This document shows, piece by piece, positions 34,975 through 42,328 of a stretch of 64,000 nucleotides of DNA. A program made the position numbers and the translations under genes. How positions within the stretch are numbered: position 1 is the stretch's first letter; every line of letters starts with the position of its first letter. Below the pieces are notes generated by a model, which did not search any database, was not told the origin of the DNA, and saw only the letters and a list, made by a program, of their open reading frames with translations. Source of the stretch: Bacteroidota bacterium (GTDB lineage Bacteria > Bacteroidota > Bacteroidia > Chitinophagales > Saprospiraceae). The DNA is taken from contig WGNL01000030.1 of NCBI GenBank assembly GCA_016124585.1, positions 62,001 to 126,000 of the forward strand, written 5' to 3'.

Positions 34975-35944
34975 GGCTCCAACTCGTAGGCGTCCTTTCC
35001 CAGCGATGCTTTTTCAACTCATACAGCGTATCATATTTCAACCCAATCCCGTCACTGCAAGCAATATTAGCTTCAACATGTCTTAACTTCCGCATACCTG
35101 GTATGGTCGTCGCCACATCATGATTGCTGAGAATAAAACGAAGCGCCATTTCCGCCATCGTCATTTTCGGTGGAATGGTGGGGCGGAGCGCATCGGCATG
35201 TTCCACGCTGGAGTCTAGGTTTTCTTTGACGAAGTAAGTTGCCCGCCAATCATCGGGTGGAAAAACCATGTCCTTGGTCATGTTCCCGGTCAGCGTACCT
35301 TCATCGAAAGGCACTCGGGCGATGACCCCGATGTTCAATTCCCGGCAAAGCGGGAAGAGATTGTCCTCCGGGTTCTGGTCGAAGATATTGTAGATGACCT
35401 GTACCGTGTCAATCAAATTGGTGCGCAGTGTTTTGAGGCTATTGTCAGGCTCCCAGCGGTTGATGCTGATGCCCCAGTGGGCGACCTTGCCTTGTTCCGT
35501 CAGCTTCGCAATGGTTTCCTTCCATTCGTCCCGGTCGTGCCAAGCATCCTCCCAGACGTGGAATTGCATCAAATCCAACTGCTCCACATCCAAGTTTTGA
35601 AGGCTGCGCTCCACATATTCTGTGATGTATTTCGAAGGGAAAACCTCATCCAAAGTAAACGCTGGTTTGGAAGGCCATTTTCGATTTTTTGGAGGAATCT
35701 TGGAGGCAAGGTAGAGCCGCTTGTCAGAGTGCTTCCGAACGAGGTCACCAAGAATGATTTCACTCAACCCATCGCCATACGCCCATGCCGTATCGAAGAA
35801 ATTGAGGCCGAGTTCCACGGCACAGTCCAATGATTGCTGTACTTCTTTTGGGTCAGTGTCTTTCCAGCCAGCCAGGCCCCACATGCCGTAGCCAATTTCT
35901 GAGATTTTGTAGCCAGTGCGGCCAAGTGTGCGGTATTTCATCAT
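34970..35944 (-). CDS. Aldo/keto reductase
   Basis: 324 residues, NADPH-dependent oxidoreductase on a TIM barrel. The catalytic tetrad is present: Asp51, Tyr56 (FDTAWAYGDG), Lys82 (LASKIPP) and His129 (LMQFHVWED). The N-terminus MMKYRTLGRTGYKISEIGYG is typical of the YhdN/PLD family. The start at 35944 is chosen over an in-frame upstream ATG at 36151, which would run through the neighbouring gene. Its stop codon lies inside the right palindrome of the transposase unit, so the palindrome either formed there or replaced the original 3' end. Physiological substrate unknown. Confidence 0.92.
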   Translation of the reverse strand: MMKYRTLGRTGYKISEIGYGMWGLAGWKDTDPKEVQQSLDCAVELGLNFFDTAWAYGDGLSEIILGDLVRKHSDKRLYLASKIPPKNRKWPSKPAFTLDEVFPSKYITEYVERSLQNLDVEQLDLMQFHVWEDAWHDRDEWKETIAKLTEQGKVAHWGISINRWEPDNSLKTLRTNLIDTVQVIYNIFDQNPEDNLFPLCRELNIGVIARVPFDEGTLTGNMTKDMVFPPDDWRATYFVKENLDSSVEHADALRPTIPPKMTMAEMALRFILSNHDVATTIPGMRKLRHVEANIACSDGIGLKYDTLYELKKHRWERTPTSWSQ

Positions 35945-36009
35945 TTTAATGGATTGAATGGGTGAAGGATTGAATGGGTGAAGAAAAGAACTATTCAATC
36001 CTTCAATTC

Positions 36010-36603
36010 TTACAAAAGCAACGGTTCCAGCACTGCTTCCAATTCTTCTTTGGACATGTTGCGGGTTTGGAACTGCTTGATGCCGTCTTTGGATTTGATA
36101 AAAATTGCAGGTAGTGCGCCATTCCATCCACCTGAGATTTCGTTCATCCATTTACCATCACTATCGTTCACTTGCAAAACATCGGAAGCAACGCCCACTT
36201 TGCGAATTACAAGATTGACTTCATTCGTCTTGGTTTCTTCGTTCATGTTGACGAACATCAGATGAAGTTTTTTTTCACCGTGCTTGGTTTGAATATCCTG
36301 TAACACCTGTTGCAAGTAGATGCACTTGAGGCATTCAAATTTCCAAAAATTGACCACCAACAATGCAGAAGTATCTGCTTTGATGGTCGCCAGCAATGCA
36401 GCAGGTTGAATCAACATGGCTTGCTTACCTTGCGCAGCAGCTAGTTCGGCATTCTCGGCTTCAGTAGTATTACCCGTTTGTTCCATGTTGTGTGGCAAAG
36501 CGGCTTCGTTGGCTTCGGACTGGGACGGTTCATTGCCGCAGGCAAAAAACAGACAAACAGCAAGACAAATTAGGCTCAGGTTTCTGATGATTTGAAATCG
36601 CAT
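36010..36603 (-). CDS. Thioredoxin-like lipoprotein
   Basis: 197 residues. Signal peptide with lipobox FFAC (Cys22), then an acidic linker to about residue 60 and a thioredoxin fold with the redox pair Cys91-Leu-Lys-Cys94 (FWKFECLKCIYL). CLKC differs from the CGPC of thioredoxin and from the usual ResA/TlpA motif CxPC, so redox potential may differ. Likely a periplasmic, membrane-attached thiol reductase, perhaps serving cytochrome maturation (inference). The ATG at 36603 is chosen for its signal peptide. It is divergent from the DUF3810 gene and 65 bases downstream of no other gene on this strand. Confidence 0.8.
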   Translation of the reverse strand: MRFQIIRNLSLICLAVCLFFACGNEPSQSEANEAALPHNMEQTGNTTEAENAELAAAQGKQAMLIQPAALLATIKADTSALLVVNFWKFECLKCIYLQQVLQDIQTKHGEKKLHLMFVNMNEETKTNEVNLVIRKVGVASDVLQVNDSDGKWMNEISGGWNGALPAIFIKSKDGIKQFQTRNMSKEELEAVLEPLLL

Positions 36604-36756
36604 ACTTGGAATTTGTGTTTGGGAGTTTTGATGTTTGAGTATTTCATGATTGTTGGACCAATTAAAGCCATTAAAACAAACACAAAAACACGCAAATGGC
36701 AAAACGCCTTATTTTCGTCGCAAATTTGCAAAAAAATCACATCCACCTCTTATTTC

Positions 36757-37860
36757 ATGTCGAAATTGACCAAAGCCCTTCGCCAACCTAAGAACCTCGG
36801 AATTGCCCTCGGACTATTAACCATCTTGTTGGGATGGTTGATGCCTGCCAATTTTGTGGAGCAGTGGTACAGCCGAGGACTATTCTTGGGCATTCGGACC
36901 ATGTTTCGAGCCTTAGACGGTTGGTTACCCTTTGCAGGCGTGTATTTGCTGCTGGCTGGATTGTTGATTTGGCTAGGCTGGCGGGCCAGGCTTTTGTTCC
37001 GGAAGAGCGAACGGACCTGGGGTCAAAGAATCCTTCGGGCCTTGCATGCTCTGCTCGGCTTTGCAGGGTTGGTGGTGTTCCTGTTCCAATGGTTGTGGGG
37101 CTTCAACTACGGCCGGGTGCCGTTGGAGCATCAAATGGGCATATCGCCGCACCCACTAACGGTGGACGAGCTTCGCAACGAACTGCTCATCGCCACGACC
37201 GAGGCTGTACGCTCACGGCAGGGCCTGGAAATAGGGGAGGACACTGTCGTTGCGAAGCAAAAAATAGTGCCCAATGCGGAAGACCTCATGCGGCAGGAAC
37301 TTCGGGCGGTGCTAAAGCAGTACAAATACCCAAACCCAAATGGCGTGCGGGGGCGCACCATCGTTCCGAAGGGAATCCTACTGCGGTTCAGTACGGCGGG
37401 TGTGTACCTGCCGTTTACCGGGGAGGGGCACGTGGATGCCGGTTTGCACTACCTCCAGTTGCCCTTTGTGCTGGCGCATGAAATGAGCCATGCATACGGC
37501 CACGGCGACGAAGGCACTTGCAATTTCCTTGCTTACCTTTCCTGCATCCATGCCAACGACCCCTACATCAACTATATCGGCCACCTCTACTACTGGCGCT
37601 ACGTGGCCAGCGAGTTCCGGGCTATGTCGCCAGAAGCTTATGAGCAGTTTCGAAAGGCACTTCCTGCAGGTATCAGAGCTGATGTGCGTGCTATCAATGA
37701 GGAAATGGACAAATACCCCGACATACTGCCAGAACTCCGGGATGCTGCCTACAATACCTACCTACAATCGCAAGGCATTGCCGAAGGGATGAAGAACTAC
37801 GACCGGGTAACCATGCTCGTGGCAGCTTGGCGGCAGAAATATGGAAGCAAACAGGACTAA
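36757..37860 (+). CDS. DUF3810 membrane protein, putative zinc metallopeptidase
   Basis: 367 residues. Three membrane segments (about 13-30, 58-78, 96-115) precede a soluble domain. It contains a HExxH zinc motif, HEMSH (241-245), with a downstream Glu (GDEGTCNF, Glu252) placed as the third ligand, which gives the pattern of a gluzincin-type peptidase. This is the DUF3810 family, common in Bacteroidota and Firmicutes; no substrate has been established that I can name. I chose the ATG at 36757 because the in-frame upstream ATG at 36592 overlaps the divergent lipoprotein gene. A weak hairpin (37859-37885) spans the stop. Confidence 0.82.
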   Translation: MSKLTKALRQPKNLGIALGLLTILLGWLMPANFVEQWYSRGLFLGIRTMFRALDGWLPFAGVYLLLAGLLIWLGWRARLLFRKSERTWGQRILRALHALLGFAGLVVFLFQWLWGFNYGRVPLEHQMGISPHPLTVDELRNELLIATTEAVRSRQGLEIGEDTVVAKQKIVPNAEDLMRQELRAVLKQYKYPNPNGVRGRTIVPKGILLRFSTAGVYLPFTGEGHVDAGLHYLQLPFVLAHEMSHAYGHGDEGTCNFLAYLSCIHANDPYINYIGHLYYWRYVASEFRAMSPEAYEQFRKALPAGIRADVRAINEEMDKYPDILPELRDAAYNTYLQSQGIAEGMKNYDRVTMLVAAWRQKYGSKQD

Positions 37861-38345
37861 TCATTTCAATTTTCTTTAAATGATTATGTACAAAGTGGTC
37901 AAGAAAGCGAGAATGGTGGCCTTCGTTCCTTCCGATTTTTTTTGCTCAAACGGTGCTAGGCTATTTGAGGGAGGTACTGGCTGAATTTCTCATATTAACC
38001 CCCAAAAGTCTGGTGTTCTGTGGTCGAAGAAAGAAGATTTGCGCTCTTCCGCAAACATTTATGGTCTTTCCGCAAAGCAATATGGCTTTTCCGCAAACCC
38101 TTATGGCTCTTCCGCAAATCCTTATGGCCTTTTTGTAAACCCCTATGGCCTTTTTGCAAATCTTCACAACCTTTCCGCAAATCCGATTTGGTGTACAGCA
38201 AATGTGTATGGAAGGAAAGAAACGGTGCTGCGCCGAAAGAAAATGACGTTTTGGTCGTTTTTTGAAGTTTTAGAAGCTTTTTAAAGCTTGGATGGGTGTT
38301 AAAAGATGGTTTAATCAATTGATTTTTAGTGTGTTAGATTAAAGG
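37861..38345. other. 485-bp region holding a 21-bp tandem repeat array
   Basis: Between the DUF3810 gene and the AT-rich island. Apart from the tandem repeats at 38046-38187 it holds no gene I can support. Several overlapping frames on both strands are open across the array, a result of a repeat unit divisible by three that lacks stops in those frames, so open length is not evidence of coding. Confidence 0.6.
38046..38187. repeat. 21-bp tandem repeat, about seven copies
   Basis: Consensus near TTTCCGCAAACCCTTATGGCC. Units start at 38046, 38067, 38088, 38109, 38130, 38151 and (partial) 38172; all are exactly 21 bases and drift toward the right end (unit 6 has TCTTCACAACC in place of the usual second half). 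In translation the unit gives a heptapeptide on either strand, for example SANPYGL-like on plus and LRKSHKG-like on minus. There are no unique spacers, so this is not a CRISPR array. Confidence 0.9.
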
Positions 38346-38549
38346 GTGAGAGAAATTGCTAATCGCACTTCACTTGACTTAAAAAAGCTTGCAGCAATTG
38401 AGTATATTTGGCAAAGCGGGAAGATGAGATTTTTTGATACTCAAAACTGGAAAGTAGCGAAGTTTACCCCTGAGCAGATAAGAACTTTTTTTAAGAATAT
38501 TAATACACAAAAATTTTCTTTCGGCATTTTTAAAGATAGTGAACAATGA
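38346..38549 (+). CDS. Small protein of unknown function, coupled to immunity-like gene
   Basis: 67 residues starting at a GTG directly after an in-frame stop, so it is not the visible tail of a longer gene in this frame. The sequence (FFDTQNWKVAKFTPEQIRTFF) has mixed helix/strand character and no motif I recognise. Its stop overlaps the ATG of the next gene (ATGA, 38546-38549), so the two are likely translated together. It might be the remnant of a toxin C-terminus or a regulator; neither can be shown. Confidence 0.45.
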   Translation: MREIANRTSLDLKKLAAIEYIWQSGKMRFFDTQNWKVAKFTPEQIRTFFKNINTQKFSFGIFKDSEQ

Positions 38550-38887
38550 AAATAACAATGGAGGAAGCAGCAGAGCAAGCTGTAAAAGAATTAGTTAATC
38601 GCATCAAATCTTTAAAAGATAATATGCCATTGATAACAAAAGCCGAAGTGTATCCATGGGGGTGGCTTTTCTTTTATAATAGTAAATTGTACATAGAAAA
38701 TGGAGACCCAGCAGCTTCATATATTGGAGGCAGACCCATTTTTTTTGACAAAAATGACTTGTCAATGAGCTTTATTGGCCTTGCAGCTTGGACGATTGAA
38801 GAAGGAATAGAGGAGTATAGATTGATGAAAGGGTATCCCCCTCTAGAGGAAAATTTTGAACCAGAATCTATAAAATTATTACGCTAA
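38546..38887 (+). CDS. Imm35/YrhB-like immunity protein
   Basis: 113 residues. The segment PWGWLFFYNSKLYIENGDPAASYIGGRPIFFDK resembles the YrhB/immunity protein 35 family (GWvFFYnSkkY ... aGngPiivdk), which neutralises polymorphic toxins. The C-terminal TIEEGIEEYRLMKGYPP fits the same family. It starts by a 4-base overlap from the small upstream gene. There is no recognisable toxin or secreted delivery protein beside it, so it may be an orphan immunity gene. Base use is clearly richer in A and T than in the core genes on both sides, consistent with transfer. Confidence 0.6.
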   Translation: MKITMEEAAEQAVKELVNRIKSLKDNMPLITKAEVYPWGWLFFYNSKLYIENGDPAASYIGGRPIFFDKNDLSMSFIGLAAWTIEEGIEEYRLMKGYPPLEENFEPESIKLLR

Positions 38888-38916
38888 AAATGAAATAATA
38901 CCCGTTATATCAAACC

Positions 38917-38955
38917 TTCCAACGATTGCTGGAACTGTGTTTATTCAAGAGATGA
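38917..38955 (+). pseudogene. Short decayed gene end (copy A)
   Basis: Twelve codons ending in TGA give FQRLLELCLFKR-stop. They align with the last residues encoded at 39806-39835 (ELLLELYFFKR-stop), and the DNA identity continues 20 bases past the stop, showing that the two segments share ancestry. Upstream similarity is lost here. Confidence 0.45.
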
Positions 38956-38960
38956 GTTTT

Positions 38961-38968
38961 TAGCTTTG
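38961..38968 (+). promoter_or_regulatory. Possible -7 element TAGCTTTG (copy A)
   Basis: Matches TAnnTTTG, lies within the duplicated 51-nt block and 67 bases before the ATG of the next gene. Confidence 0.35.
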
Positions 38969-39034
38969 TGGGAAGGATGTGGAAGACTTGCGTCAACGGG
39001 TATACGTTTTTTTATTCAAAATAAAAAACTAGTG

Positions 39035-39631
39035 ATGAAAGTCAATAAAATATTCATGATGGTATTATTAAATTTTGCTTGTTTATCCTATGGGATAGGG
39101 CAAAATTTGGATACTAATTTAGTCTTAGCAAATTCAAAATTAAAATTCTTAACCCACACAGAAAACTATGTTTACTCTGGAAATGATTTGTGTAAATTTG
39201 GAAGCTGTAATAAAAATTTTCGCCGATTAAAGACTCTAGGAATTAAAGATATGTTCTTTTTTGAACTTATATTGGATTCAATAAAAGTTACAGACACAGA
39301 GTGTTTTGCTGCTTTTTGCTGTTTGTATCATGGAACCGCTATTTTTGCATATGACATACCATCAAACAGTATTTTTTTTATTAATAATGAAAATGTAGAT
39401 GAATGGAGAAGGTTTTTGAGTGTTTTTAGAGTAAGATTAAATCAATATGATTTAAAAAATAAAAAATCTTTTATGAATGACGTTTTTATTGAATCTGCTA
39501 ATATGAGAACGCTCTTCAAGGAGGTAAATCATATTTCAAAAATAAAGCGAAAATTTAGTTTTAAGAAAAACTACCAAAAACTGAATCAAATAAGTTGGGA
39601 CAATGAAACTAACAATAAAAAAAAGATGTGA
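39035..39631 (+). CDS. Secreted protein of unknown function
   Basis: 198 residues. A signal peptide (MKVNKIFMMVLLNFACLSYGIGQ) is clear; the mature part is Lys/Asn/Phe-rich with six cysteines in two groups (DLCKFGSC, ECFAAFCC). I recognise no domain. The ATG at 39035 is chosen for its signal peptide over an upstream TTG. It lies in the AT-rich island, behind the duplicated promoter-bearing block, and ends just before a decayed gene fragment. Probably lineage-restricted accessory DNA. Confidence 0.6.
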   Translation: MKVNKIFMMVLLNFACLSYGIGQNLDTNLVLANSKLKFLTHTENYVYSGNDLCKFGSCNKNFRRLKTLGIKDMFFFELILDSIKVTDTECFAAFCCLYHGTAIFAYDIPSNSIFFINNENVDEWRRFLSVFRVRLNQYDLKNKKSFMNDVFIESANMRTLFKEVNHISKIKRKFSFKKNYQKLNQISWDNETNNKKKM

Positions 39632-39835
39632 TTGCAGATGCTGCTCCGTTGTGTCAAGTATATCAACCCGCTTGCGCAAGTGTACAACCTTCGCCAAAGC
39701 CACGTACTTTTCATGAAGTCAAAGCTTCAAGTTCAGGCCAGTGTTGAGCGCAGCGGCACTGGCAGTTTCATAGCATGCTACCTCAAGAGTCGCATCGCTG
39801 AACTTTTGCTGGAGCTGTATTTTTTCAAGAGATAA
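39632..39835 (+). pseudogene. Decayed gene fragment (copy B), possibly AraC-type regulator
   Basis: About 67 codons in frame to a TAA. The segment SGTGSFIACYLKSRIAELLLELYFFKR is reminiscent of the helix before the DNA-binding domain in Bacteroidota AraC regulators (yLksrilELLlLql), but no helix-turn-helix follows. Base composition is GC-richer than the flanking AT-rich genes. Its last 30 bases plus the following 21 are repeated at 38926-38976. Regulator identity is a weak guess; that it is a gene remnant is more likely. Confidence 0.4.
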
Positions 39836-39840
39836 GTTTG

Positions 39841-39848
39841 TAGCTTTG
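39841..39848 (+). promoter_or_regulatory. Possible -7 element TAGCTTTG (copy B)
   Basis: Second copy of the element in the duplicated block, 16 bases before the ATG at 39865. Confidence 0.35.
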
Positions 39849-39864
39849 TCGGTAGGTTAGACTT

Positions 39865-41091
39865 ATGATAACAAGATTAAAACACATCTTTAAAAATACT
39901 GAAAACATGCAATTCAACAATAAGCTCATAGCTCAAGCATACTTGACCATTTCTATTACGTTTTTCTTGTGTATTAAATTAATTGCCCAGACAGATAGTT
40001 TGTGGTTTTCGGATGGGCAAGTGAAAATTGGAAACTACAAAGTTTCATACAATAAACAGAAGGTTGAAAGCAAGACCAATCAGAAAGAGGAATATGATGC
40101 ATCAAGTATACTTATGCTCTCCACTAAAGACGCCTTTTATCGGTCAGTTAAAATTACAATTACTGGGAATCCAGCTTATTACATGGCTAAGCGGTTGGTT
40201 GAAAGCAATGTACGGCTTTATGGGATTAATTTTCCTGCGGGATATTTCAACACCAATTCGGTGCCGCAATCTTTTTTTTATTTTGAAAAAGAGGGGGTAT
40301 TGACTTATATCAACAAAGCCAACCTTGAAGCATTTTATCGGGACTATTTTGGTAGCTGCTTTGATGCAATAAAAGAAAAATCACTGTTGTATAACGAGAA
40401 CAGTATAACAAAGGTACTCAATGCATATAACAAGTGCTTAGACCCTAATGCTGAGGAGAAGTTGGTGGAATCGTCACTTAAGGTGATTAGCATTTCTGCT
40501 TTTGGTGGGATTCACAAACTTACACACAACCCTAAATACATCACTTACGAGGATGGAAAATTCAAAGATGATGGCAGTGATTTTGGAATAGGGCTAAATT
40601 TTGAGTTGAGGAATAATTTGAATTTAGGGTTCGATATTATGTACTCTATTCATGAAGTTGAGTCACCCACTATTAAAACTTATATTAATCCGGGGTTGAT
40701 TATTTCTGAATATAATATGGTCGGTGCGCACATCAATTGTTCCTACAAAATAGCTTTCGGGAAAATCGCTGTGAAACCTGGCTTGAATGTCGGCTTCAGT
40801 AAATTGTTCAACTATAAAGAAACCCGTATTCAGCCTATTGTTTTAACACCTCCTTTCAATGCTGACTACTTTACATTTGAACAGCTTTTCTATGATTTTT
40901 ATCCTTACTTGGATTTAGGTTATGATATTACTTCAAAAATATCACTGTTTACTCGCTTAAGTTCTGGGGTTAGTTTGACCAAGTCTCGTGCCGGGCACAA
41001 TTATTTTCCGGATCCGTCCCCAGAAGGCAACCATAATATAAAAGGAGGGTTAATAGTAGCTGGTTTCTCTATAAAAATGAGAGGGAGTTGA
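39865..41091 (+). CDS. Outer-membrane beta-barrel-like protein of unknown function
   Basis: 408 residues. A signal-type hydrophobic stretch (LTISITFFLCIKLIAQ) ends at about residue 42 from this start; the in-frame ATG at 39907 would give a more usual signal peptide and may be the true start. Residues about 40-205 hold a domain I do not recognise. From about 210 on, alternating strands (VISISAFGGIHKL, NLNLGFDIMYSIHEV, IAVKPGLNVGF, final GLIVAGFSIKM) resemble PorT-type barrels. It is the last gene of the AT-rich island. Confidence 0.65.
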   Translation: MITRLKHIFKNTENMQFNNKLIAQAYLTISITFFLCIKLIAQTDSLWFSDGQVKIGNYKVSYNKQKVESKTNQKEEYDASSILMLSTKDAFYRSVKITITGNPAYYMAKRLVESNVRLYGINFPAGYFNTNSVPQSFFYFEKEGVLTYINKANLEAFYRDYFGSCFDAIKEKSLLYNENSITKVLNAYNKCLDPNAEEKLVESSLKVISISAFGGIHKLTHNPKYITYEDGKFKDDGSDFGIGLNFELRNNLNLGFDIMYSIHEVESPTIKTYINPGLIISEYNMVGAHINCSYKIAFGKIAVKPGLNVGFSKLFNYKETRIQPIVLTPPFNADYFTFEQLFYDFYPYLDLGYDITSKISLFTRLSSGVSLTKSRAGHNYFPDPSPEGNHNIKGGLIVAGFSIKMRGS

Positions 41092-41383
41092 AATCCCGCT
41101 GATACATTACCTTGTTGGGCCAAGTATGGCTTCTCCCCAAATAGTAGTAGCTTTTTTTAGTCTAGCTAAAGCGTGGAGGACTTCTTTAAGCACTAGCCCA
41201 GCGTTATTATGTATAATGGTACCAATTGGCCATTGATTTGGTTTTATGGAGTATATATGTGACTTTGAATATCAGGATAAGGTTTGCAAGTAAATTAAAA
41301 GCCTATTATGCTGCCTCCACTTATCGGCCAAATCAACAGGACCTAAAAAATAAAAAACTTAAGTATAGTAAATAGAAGTTTCC
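41092..41383. other. Intergenic region, about 290 bp
   Basis: Convergent spacer at the right edge of the AT-rich island. I see no gene, clear hairpin or repeat in it; it may mark the island boundary. Confidence 0.4.
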
Positions 41384-42160
41384 TCACAGCCGCAGCCCTA
41401 TCCGTACCCCAATCTCCAGTCTTACCCATGTCTTCGTGAAGCTGCGCTCGCCGTTTCGGATATAGCCATTATCGTCGTGCCCAAGGTCTTGTCTTTTGAA
41501 ATGGTTGATTCTCGCCCCAATACCCGCAAAGTATTCAAAGACTGCCCTCGGCCTCAGGTACTGGTTGCCACCCCGCAGCACCACGTCAAAGGAGCGTTCA
41601 CTCTCATCCTGCCATGTATCAGGTAGCCGCACCACATTGTTCCATTGCTGGGTCTCGTCGGCCTGTTGTACCTGATAGTTCAATGAGGAAAAGCTGAACG
41701 TAGGCGCCAAGTAAGCCCCATCGAAACCATCGCCAGCAATGAAGTACCGGGCGGACAGCGAGACAAGCGGCCCCGGAGACACCTTGCGGTAGGAGAGGTC
41801 GAAGTAATCATCGCAAAGGTCATTCTCTCCCCAAAGCGGGGAGTCACATTCCTGAAAGCTCTCCTCGTCCTCCAAGGGGTATTCCCAACTGGGTTCCCGC
41901 CTATACTTGAACCGCATGCCCAAGCCTAATTGTAGGCTAAAGTGGTTGGAGATTTCCCTTTCAACTTCCAAGGACTGGGTGCCATAGACCCAAGTGATAG
42001 GACTGGTCTTGATGGTGAAATTGCGGTAACGCTCCTGCTTTTTCTCGGCTTTGGTTTCTCCACCAAACTCAATGATTTGGGTGTTCTTGCCGTCTTGCTG
42101 GGCATGCGTGCTTACTTGGAGGGAAAATAAAATGCTAATAATCAAGTAGGGCAATTTCAT
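41384..42160 (-). CDS. Secreted, probably outer-membrane barrel protein
   Basis: 258 residues. Signal peptide ends STHAQ (about 21). The mature part has strand-rich segments with aromatic girdles (HFSLQLGLGMRFKYRR, PGPLVSLSARYFIAG, GAYLAPTFSFSSLNYQ, final WVRLEIGVRIGLRL), typical of small outer-membrane barrels. No family I can name. It is divergent from the next gene; the two ATGs are about 170 bases apart. Confidence 0.65.
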   Translation of the reverse strand: MKLPYLIISILFSLQVSTHAQQDGKNTQIIEFGGETKAEKKQERYRNFTIKTSPITWVYGTQSLEVEREISNHFSLQLGLGMRFKYRREPSWEYPLEDEESFQECDSPLWGENDLCDDYFDLSYRKVSPGPLVSLSARYFIAGDGFDGAYLAPTFSFSSLNYQVQQADETQQWNNVVRLPDTWQDESERSFDVVLRGGNQYLRPRAVFEYFAGIGARINHFKRQDLGHDDNGYIRNGERSFTKTWVRLEIGVRIGLRL

Positions 42161-42328
42161 GGTGTCATGGAATTTTTTTGCAAAATCTTCATCGCAAAGA
42201 TGGCAGAAATGCCCTGCTTTTCAAAAATCGGTCTAATTTTGAAATGCAATTATCCACTCAACCCGGTCTTTCTGCTGCGAAAACCCCTCCTTTTCTTCTG
42301 CAAGATTGCCACAAAACAAACACAACCC

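Noticed and set aside
38046-38187. CRISPR-like array
   Set aside because: Units follow each other without spacers, drift in sequence, and no cas gene is near.
37995-38318. 107-residue minus-strand gene made of heptad repeats
   Set aside because: Open because of the 21-bp repeat unit; four frames are equally open, so coding cannot be claimed. Kept as a finding only.
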